In this document: one piece after another, positions 56,740-64,000 of the stretch | Layout of the letters: each line of letters starts with the position of its first letter | How positions within the stretch are numbered: the stretch's first letter is position 1 | Assembly (NCBI GenBank): GCA_030762175.1 | Contig: CM060833.1 | Span: 160,615,501-160,679,500, forward strand | DNA: 64,000 nt | Direction of reading: 5' to 3' | DNA from: Metallyticus violacea | Taxonomy: Eukaryota; Arthropoda; Insecta; Mantodea; Metallyticidae | Program-made: the position numbers and the translations under genes | Notes under the pieces: generated by a model | The model's database searches: none | What the model was told of the DNA's origin: nothing | The model's input: only the letters and a program-made list of their open reading frames with translations

Positions 56740-57290
56740 TTATTTATTTTGAATATAATAAACTTTATTTCTCATACATCAACTTACAAAACTTTTTAAC
56801 AAAATGAACACAAATAAAAGACAGGAAAAAAAAATCATTTATTTTAAATATAACTAAGTTCAGTGCCTTTGGCAATTTCAGAAGACACTAACTCCAATTT
56901 ATTACAATTTGATTGGCTCAGCCCCCCAGCCCTGGTTCATCAGCACCTACCTACTGGAATATCCAGGGGACCAGATTCTTATCCAACCAAAGAACACAAT
57001 ACTATAAATAATTTATACAATCAATACAATATTAAATTACATTTCATGTAATAATGAACCTTCCTCTTTTTCTAATTAAACCCATTCAACTAAATTTCTA
57101 TCCTTGCGAGTTTATTCCTTTAAACCTTATACACAAACAAACAAGTAAACTATGAAAATCAAAGTAATAATTTTCCTTTCCATGTTCTCAGTTCATGTAA
57201 ACCTACTACTATTAATAAACTTTTAAATTTCCCTACTTGCTTACCCTGACTTTATGGAGTTGCCTTCCTTCTGTACCCCATTGCAATTGT
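56740..57290 (-). repeat. Unassigned repeat, possibly a LINE 3' region
   Basis: Contains the palindrome-like segment TCAGTGCCTTTGGCAATTTC at 56859-56893, related in reverse to 8556-8589. It also has a CATCAGCACCTACCTACTGG block (about 56940-56960) resembling 14340-14358. Confidence 0.35.
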
Positions 57291-57309
57291 TGTTGTTGTT
57301 GTTATTATT

Positions 57310-57572
57310 ATTATTTACTCAAAAGGCGGTAGACATAGATGATACATAAGATGAAATGATGAATTCAGAATGGATTTTTTTTTAAGAAAGGGGCCATTCC
57401 GGAGCTAAGTTTAGGGTACCTTCCTAGCATTTGCCATTTATAAGAACTGAAGAAAATCTGGGAAGGGGGGAGGGGAATCAGTCAGGGAGGATGGCCCTGG
57501 TGGGATTCGAACCCCAGATCTCCCACTCATGAGTCTACACCTTAACAATCTTGGCCATCTGTGGTGATATTA
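57310..57572 (-). mobile_element. SINE1 (reverse)
   Basis: From the tail (ACATAAGATGAAATGATGAA) through GCATTTGCCATTTATAAG to the head. B box complement GGGATTCGAACCCC and A box complement CTTGGCCATCTGTGG. Preceded by (GTT)n/(ATT)n at 57288-57316. Confidence 0.88.
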
Positions 57573-57972
57573 CTCGATTGTTTGTATTGTCCTGTTGTGT
57601 AACAATTGGACTGTAAATAGTTAAATTGTCACAGCCAGTAAGGAGAAAGGGGAGGGAGCGAACCCACAGCTTACTAGTATATATAAGAGGGCAACATCAG
57701 GAATTGACAGCAAGAGTCTAGCAGAGAAGTAGATCTCTATCAAATACCAAAACAATAATAAAGTATAGCTCAGTCTGTACAAAACATTAGCAGTTTTTCC
57801 CACAAAAAATCTGATTCTGACAGTTTTATGCCTGTTGAAGCTTTCTTGCAAACCATTAGAAGCTTTGAATTCTGGTTTTGTTTTGTTTTTGTTTTTGTTT
57901 TTTTTTTTTTTTTAACCAGTTTGGGCATATAGAATAGGCATATTCTTTGATGAACAAACTATTCCCATAACT

Positions 57973-58350
57973 TAAATGTAAAATTGGAACTTAACACAGT
58001 GAAGCCAATCATATTAATGGATATCATTGTATGATTAATTGAACTACACACTCTTAAAGCTTCACTTACTTTTCATAAATGTATGGTCTTATCGTCGTCG
58101 TAAAACGAATTAATGCGGGTCATTGTTCCTACGGCTCGAAGGCCTATTTATTACTTAAATGTAAAATTGGAACTTAACACAGTGAAGTCAATCATATTAA
58201 TGGATATCATTGTATGATTAGTTGAACTACACACTCTTAAAGCTTCACTTACTTTTCATAAATGTATGGATGGATGTATGTAAATTTATGAAAAGTAAGT
58301 GAAGCTTTAAGAGTGTGTAGTTCAACTAATCATACAATGATATCCATTAA
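57973..58350. repeat. Family-A insertion, 378 bp, exact 13-bp target-site duplication
   Basis: Flanked by TATTCCCATAACT at 57960-57972 and 58351-58363. It contains two direct copies of the family-A end (57973-58085 and 58153-58268) separated by ~67 bp of unrelated sequence, then an inverted copy (58271-58350). The hammerhead-like centre is absent. Confidence 0.92.
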
Positions 58351-58363
58351 TATTCCCATAACT

Positions 58364-59420
58364 GTTTATTTATTTCTTCATAACCTTTGTTTTCCTTTCA
58401 TGTCACAATTAGTGCATTCAAACCAGTCATCATTTGATTTGATTTTTCAAAGTCTCATAGAATTAAATTTAACGTTATTTCTCTTATATTCATTTTTCCT
58501 TTAGTTCCTAACTTTCACTGTATAACTTAACTGTAGTGTTACATTTTTGCATGACATTGTTGATCACAAAAACCATGATTCTGTGTTCCGCTTAGCCACT
58601 CACAAAATGCATCGTTGGTGTGATGTATGAAAATTCACTGTAAGGGGCTCTTTTGCATAGTCAGTAGGGTAATAAACTATTGACCAAAATCCCAGACTGT
58701 TACAAAGAATCCTGGTTTTCACAACAGTGACCCTTTTATACTGTTGTTTTTGTTTGCTTGAAACTATAATGTTTCAAAACAAGTTTACTGAAAGAGTTTG
58801 TTCAAGAATATTGTTTGCATTATAAGCAGAAGCAGACCATTTCTTGTTTTTGTGTTAAACGTTTAAGTTTAATTCAGGCAAAAATAATATACGAAGCATG
58901 GTTTTCAATGGTACCAATAAAATTGTTCAAAATGGACAGGAATCTGGGATATTCAGATTCTGAAATGGATAAGTTTCGCTATATTATGATTTACTGTTAA
59001 GTAAAAGTAAAATAATATTAATAATCGTGTACAAAACATTTTAATGTACACTAAATTTGCTGTCATATAAAATTGTAATTTTTTTATTTTTTGTTTTTGA
59101 AATAATATTTATCTGAATAGGAAATTTTGTTAGACATTACAAAGATTCTTATAGACACTATTTTTAATACATAGGATTATTTTAGAATTAACACCTCCAC
59201 TTTAAAATTTCAAATGTCACATACATGTTTACATTTTAAAGAGGAAGCAATTGCTATCACATCTTTATTTTATAGTTAGCCTGGCAACCTGGACTGTTTT
59301 TGTTTTCAGAACTGTGGACCAATTCGCTTACACTCTGTTCTTTTTTGTAGGATATACACCATTTTTAAATAATTTATTATCAAAGTATAAATGCTCAGTA
59401 ATTTTTATACGTAGTATTAT
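58364..59420. other. Intron 11 interior: nothing recognised
   Basis: AT-rich, no motif placed. Confidence 0.45.
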
Positions 59421-59423
59421 TTT

Positions 59424-60060
59424 GTGCAAATTCAAACAATAATAATAACAGTCCAGTTGCCAGACAAAAGTTGTGATAAAAGATGTGTGTGTGATGTGTT
59501 GCATCCTTATTTACTTATCATCCTTGGGCCACCAAAAAATTCAAAAAAAATACTGCGAGAGTTTGGGATTACTTTGTCCCCAGTGAACAAATACAGCCTA
59601 AATAATCTTCTCAACTCTGGTGATAATGATAGAATACCTGATGAGAAGAAGTCAGGAATATATCAAATCAACTGTTCGGAATGCAACAAAGTATATATTG
59701 GCAAAACTGAAAGAAGCATTGGAATTAGGCTAAAGGAACACTGGAGAAACATTGGATAGATAAATTTAACGAATGCACATCACTTTTGCAGAGATAAACG
59801 TGATTAGAAATAGAAATCAAATTATTGAAATCATAGATAGACCCTTGGAGCTGGGAATATGGGAACAAAAATTATAAAAAAATATGTAGAATATGAAGGT
59901 TATGAACTTAGAGATCCAAACAGAAGACAAATTAAATCAAAAGTTCATAAAATGTCCGTGAGAGCTACACCAAGTCCATTGAACCAACAACTGGCAGTCA
60001 ACTCACAGCTGATGAACTGGGCAAAGGCCTGTGAAACATGTTCTATATATAAATGATTAT
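59424..60060 (+). mobile_element. Second Penelope-like element, GIY-YIG part
   Basis: A 111-codon open frame (59424-59759) has ILGPPKNSKKILREFGI, then KKSGIYQINCSECNKVYIGK and TERSIGIRLKEH. The Cys pair plus GIY and YIG and the downstream Arg are the core of the Penelope-type GIY-YIG endonuclease. A second frame follows (59859-60056). The reverse transcriptase part is missing. It leads directly into the terminal repeats with motif H6. Confidence 0.85.
60009..60043 (+). ncRNA. Hammerhead-like motif H6
   Basis: CTGATGA at 60009-60015, a GGGC / GCCT hairpin (about 60019-60030), GAAA at 60033-60036, then CATGTTC. It sits at the 3' end of the GIY-YIG fragment, linking this motif physically to a Penelope-like element. 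Confidence 0.5.
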
Positions 60061-60395
60061 CCAATACTGCCGTCTCATACACTCTAGTGCTTCACTTACT
60101 TTTAAAATAGGTGGAGTCTGTTCCTATATGATTTGATAACCTTTTTAATTTATAAAAAAAAAAAAATTAAATTCTGTTGGAACCAACGCAGTGAAGCTAG
60201 ATAAAATGTAAATAGTTTGTCTCATACACTCACAGAAGTATATAAGATGACAGTATTGGATAATCATTTATATTGTATCTAGCTTCACTACATTGGTTCC
60301 AACAGAATTTTAAAAATTTTGTTATAAATGTTCTATATAATTCAATGGTAAGTGGAGCATAAGAGTTTTAAATCGACTCATTAGCTGAGTGAGAA
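60050..60395. repeat. Rearranged family-B terminal repeats
   Basis: Contains inverted pairs ATTCTGTTGGAACCAACG (60171) with GGTTCCAACAGAATTTT (60293), and TGATTATCCAATACTG (60053) with CAGTATTGGATAATCA (60252). A family-B end follows, ATGTTCTATATAATTCAATG (60328) and GGTAAGTGGAGCATAAGAGT. Confidence 0.75.
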
Positions 60396-60399
60396 TAAA

Positions 60400-61428
60400 T
60401 TGCATCCTCTTTAAATGAAGCGTCATGAGGTAGGGGATACCATTTGAAATTTCAAAGTGGAGGCTGCTGGGGGTGAAGGCATGAAACCTAAAAATTTATC
60501 AGCTTTGTTTTAAACTTCACCCTCATTATCTAAATTGATATGTGATTTTGTTTAAATTTAATTTAATGTTAAATAGAAATTAACTTAAATTTTGAAGTTA
60601 AATCCTTTGTGTTCATGCATGCATATACCAGGTGGTGCAAGGGAACTCTTATCTCATACTACTGAGCAGCTAGATGTGTAAAAGTTAAATGTTTTGGTGG
60701 AGAGGATAAAGAGCAGCATCGTATTAAGTGTGATAGTGTGAATTTATCCTATATCCATTGCTCAAACTTTCATTTTAACATGCAATACAACATAGCAGAA
60801 ATTCATTATTTTAAAATTTTTCACTTTTCAATTATCAATTAATATTTACCTTTATTCTTTCTATTATCATAGCTTAATAACAAAGTTGGCATTTTTACTA
60901 CAAAAATTTCATTTAACAAAAACATAGTGAACAAATGACAGTTTTGCAAATTGAAACAATGTGGAACACAATAGATGCAACAATATTAAGTTTAGTGATG
61001 CTAAATCTAAATTTCCAAACCCAAATGATTCATGTAAAACTTTCAGATGGATTTTCATAAAATGCTTCAAGTTATGAAAAAATAGCAAAATTGGTCCCTA
61101 ATTTTATGTGCCCATTATTATAATTGCAATATATGAATTCTAATGCATATGAAATATAAACAGATTTTTTTTTGGAGGGGTCAGAAACATGTCAACAGCC
61201 AAAATGGTATTAGAAAATTTTGTTTTATGGAATTGCCTTATAAAATTATGACTTTGAGCTCTCTTCCATGTTTCATATATGTAATTTTTTTTTTCCTAAC
61301 GTTATAATAGAATGAATAGGTTATAGACATATGACTTAGCTGCTGTCTCTGTCATGGGAGCATACCTACAGATAGTTAATGTAGCATTATTTAGCTAAAG
61401 TGTATTAGTGCAATGTGATGTTTTGTAG
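60400..61428. other. Intron 11, 3' end: nothing recognised
   Basis: AT-rich; ends at TGTTTTGTAG. Confidence 0.5.
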
Positions 61429-61671
61429 GAACTGGCTTGTATGCGTCCAATAGATCTTCTCTTCCTTTTAGAAGATTATGTAGCCAAATTGGATCATTAC
61501 TTACCATCAACCACAAAAAGGATTAGCACTTTAAGGACCAGCCAACAGTCCTCTGTTGGTTTCAGTAACCTGATGATGAATCATATTGCACCTTTGGCAT
61601 TTGCACGCAACACAATAATGATTCTTCCACACATTGTGAAGATGCTGGAGACTACAAGCGAGTATTGTCAG
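61429..61671 (+). CDS. FANCD2: FANCD2 exon L, followed by a GC donor
   Basis: Follows ATGTTTTGTAG. In phase 0 it encodes ELACMRPIDLLFLLEDYVAK, then SSVGFSNLMMNHIAPLAF, matching human LGPPELLFLLEDLSQKLE and RNIGFSHLQQRSAQEI (about 956-1035). It ends at TATTGTCAG before GCAAGTTC, so the 5' splice site is GC rather than GT, with otherwise perfect consensus (CAG/GCAAGT). The frame stays open past the junction to 61863, but homology stops at the donor. The C-terminal ~400 residues are beyond the window. Confidence 0.93.
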
Positions 61672-62695
61672 GCAAGTTCTTACTTTACTATTCTTTCTTA
61701 TACTACAATTATTTTGCATGGTTTGGCAATAATTTATTGTCTAAAATTTGTCTATTACCATACGATTTTAATGTGTTATATTTATAAGCAGTGTTTGAGT
61801 GTGAAGATATATAACTTATATATATTTGAATTTATTTCCAACAAACACAACAATATTCAATAAAATTACATATTTACATTTTTATAATAATTCAATACAA
61901 TTATATTCATTTTCAACCCTAGTCCCCATTACTTTGTTTATCAATCTTTCTGTAATATCCAATAGTCAGGTTACAACTCTGACCACATTATGTATATACC
62001 TAATAACTAAATACAATCGGTTAATATGCTGCAATGCTAACCACATTATAAGGAGATAAATAACATACAATGTATAACATCACAAAAATCCTAAATACAA
62101 AAGTCCTAAAATCTGACCAATAATATATGGTCCAGCTTGACTGTTTACTTTGTATTGTCCAATGCCATTGCTATATATTTGTAATGCCATGGCATGCTTT
62201 ACTTACATGTTTATTGATCATATTCATTCTTATTGCATTAAAATAAAATCCCATGTGTTGTATAGCATTCCCTATTAAATTGTCACACCTAATCATACAT
62301 TCTTGAAGCAATTTAAAATGTTTGCAATATTATTCACTTTTTTAGTTTCAACGTTTATATATGAATTTGAAGCTAAGTCATAGTGATATTGATGGCAATT
62401 AGCACAAAAAATATAGTGACTTCAGTTATTCCTGAAGATACCACCCTATCATATTTCATTTTAATTAGAGAAATCAGACTTCTTCTGAAAACCTGGAGAG
62501 TGATTTCCCTTAAATGCATACCATATATAACAACTTAGCATCATTCAAAATTGGAAGACCAAGATTAAGGGGCTAGATGATGTCCGGCAGACTTATATAA
62601 AACTGGTATAAAAGGTCATTTGGTTGGATGTCGATCCATAATGCCAAAGAAGATGATCATTCTAAATTAATTACCTTAAATATGTCCTGGTTTTT
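61672..62695. other. Intron 12, 5' part: nothing recognised
   Basis: AT-rich sequence with a GC donor at its start. Confidence 0.5.
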
Positions 62696-62924
62696 ACCCT
62701 AATTTTTCATCAAGTAATATCAACTTACTTTAACTTATAAAGTTTTGTATATATCAGTTAATACATAATTATCCATTTCCATTTATGCTCAATTTCATTC
62801 CACTTTTCAAGAAACCATTTCCATTTCTCGTTGACTCTCCACAAGAATTCCTTTAGTGCCTTTATCTGACTTTGGTCTTCAAATATCTTTTTAAATACTT
62901 CTTTCTTAAATTTAAATTTAATTT

Positions 62925-63150
62925 CGTGTCGGAACTAATACAGTGAAGCAATTAATATATTCTTAATTAGCTATTGAGTCGATTTAATACTCTTATGCTC
63001 CCTTACGAATGAATTATACAGAGCATATTTCACAGGCTTTTTCCAGTCAACTCACAGCTGATGATGTGGGCAAAAGCCTGTGAAACACATGTTCCATATA
63101 ATTCTTTGGTAAGTGAAGCATAAGAGTATTAAATTGACTCACTAATTTCT
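62925..63150. repeat. Family-B foldback
   Basis: Inverted arms GAGTCGATTTAATACTCTTA ... TTTCACAGGCTTTTTCC and GGGCAAAAGCCTGTGAAAC ... TAAGAGTATTAAATTGACTC. The centre includes CCAGTCAACTCACAG. Confidence 0.82.
63058..63094 (+). ncRNA. Hammerhead-like motif H7
   Basis: CTGATGA at 63058-63064, then a wobble-rich hairpin TGGGC / GCCTG (about 63067-63080), GAAA at 63082-63085, the palindrome ACATGT and TC. The left arm keeps only the GAAA half. Confidence 0.5.
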
Positions 63151-64000
63151 TCTTGGTCTTATGATAATTCTTCTTAATCAACTCTTTCCTCCATTTTTTG
63201 TTACTTTGACATGCACATAATATATGTAAGACATCTAAATCTCTGCAAATGGGACAAAAATAATCTGCAATTCCTCACCTGCTCATCACTAATCATTATT
63301 AACTGAGATCAACCAGACCAACCCCACCTCTCTCTCTTTCACTACAGTTGTTGATATATTCTTCTCTTCTACAATCAAACTTTAGCTATTTATTATTTAG
63401 AAGAGATTTTTTCCTACCCATTTTCAGCATATGACAACTGTCTCTCCATATCTTCCAATCTCCACCTACTGCCTACCAAATTCCTCTGACATTGTTCATA
63501 CCTCCTATCCAGACCTTCATGCTATTTTTCTCCAATTGTTACATAAACTTACCCATCCATAAATCCCCTTGCCCCCTCCATATTGTTTCCTGAAACATTA
63601 AACACTTCCTTAAGATATTCTCCTCAGGTAATTGTTGCACCCTGAACCAGCATTTTGTGCCTCTCCATTACCGTTACTAAACCTCTGATACTGACTTTAT
63701 TACACTCTAATGTAGCATCTATATTTGCTGTATTTTGTGGGACACCCAATAAAACTTTACAGAACATTCTCAACAATACATTCATCTTCTCAGTTCTAAG
63801 TCCATTCCCCCTATTTCTAAATCACAAGACCACTTAGATTCCACTAAGGCAGCATATAACGTTTCAAGTCTAGGCATAACATATAAACATTTTAAAATCT
63901 ATACAATTTATAATTTATTGATAAATGTAAGAGAGGAATAAAAATAGAAAAAAAATGATAAAAATATAAACATTTCCCCATCTTTAATACCAGTTTATCC

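Larger units (their letters stand above)
62700..63960 (-). mobile_element. LINE copy F, C-terminal fragment
   Basis: Minus strand: a degraded LINE C-terminal domain from about 63940, with the Cys/His cluster CPICRDLDVLHILCACQSN at about 63270-63210, then KKWRKELIKKNYHKTK. After an insertion at about 62925-63150 the tail continues to ~62700. Confidence 0.6.

Noticed and set aside
61672..61863. Extension of FANCD2 exon L to the stop after 61861
   Set aside because: Residues after the CAG/GCAAGT junction are hydrophobic and low-complexity and do not match FANCD2; treated as intron.
1..64000. CRISPR arrays, bacterial operons or phage
   Set aside because: Spliced exons, SINEs and LINEs show a eukaryotic nuclear genome; no regularly spaced short repeats with unique spacers.

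Overview
This is a slice of an arthropod genome, most likely an insect with a large, AT-rich, repeat-filled genome. The only host gene I can support is FANCD2 (Fanconi anaemia group D2 protein), on the + strand. Twelve of its coding exons run through the whole window: 168-482, 9685-9782, 13219-13378, 13452-13606, 25025-25173, 31612-31718, 39122-39198, 46750-46845, 53141-53429, 55206-55363, 55928-56138 and 61429-61671. The splice phases join without a break into 686 codons, matching roughly residues 297-1035 of the human protein (numbering and alignment from memory). The N-terminal third and the C-terminus lie outside the window. About 3% of the sequence is coding; introns range from 73 bp to 11.4 kb.

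The introns are largely a graveyard of transposable elements. Intron 1 (483-9684) holds a Penelope-like element with inverted terminal copies, a mariner relic, fused SINE pieces and a Tc1-like relic. Introns 2-3 hold a diverged minisatellite and a SINE. Intron 4 (13607-25024) holds a 190-bp element with target-site duplications and a hammerhead-like motif, three minus-strand LINE copies with nested insertions, and an RNase H-type LINE that landed inside one of them. Intron 5 holds a Mutator-like relic, a decayed partial copy of exon 5, a PIF/Harbinger relic and SINEs. Intron 6 has a GC-richer block of unknown nature, a tRNA-like sequence and a relic of a protein family that I recall as widespread in arthropods. 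Intron 7 has a foldback element and a large plus-strand LINE. Intron 8 has mariners and two foldbacks. Introns 9-12 have foldbacks, a second Penelope-like fragment and a LINE tail.

The most interesting non-gene signal is a set of short palindromic or terminal-repeat units of several sequence families. They share a layout resembling a minimal hammerhead ribozyme: CTGANGA, a hairpin, GAAA, a short palindrome, then T-H. Several are flanked by exact 13-15 bp target-site duplications. They look like mobile terminal segments of Penelope-like elements. Other observations are four tail-only SINE insertions of 45-58 bp with target-site duplications, a partial exon duplication that keeps frame and splice phase, and a GC-AG intron.
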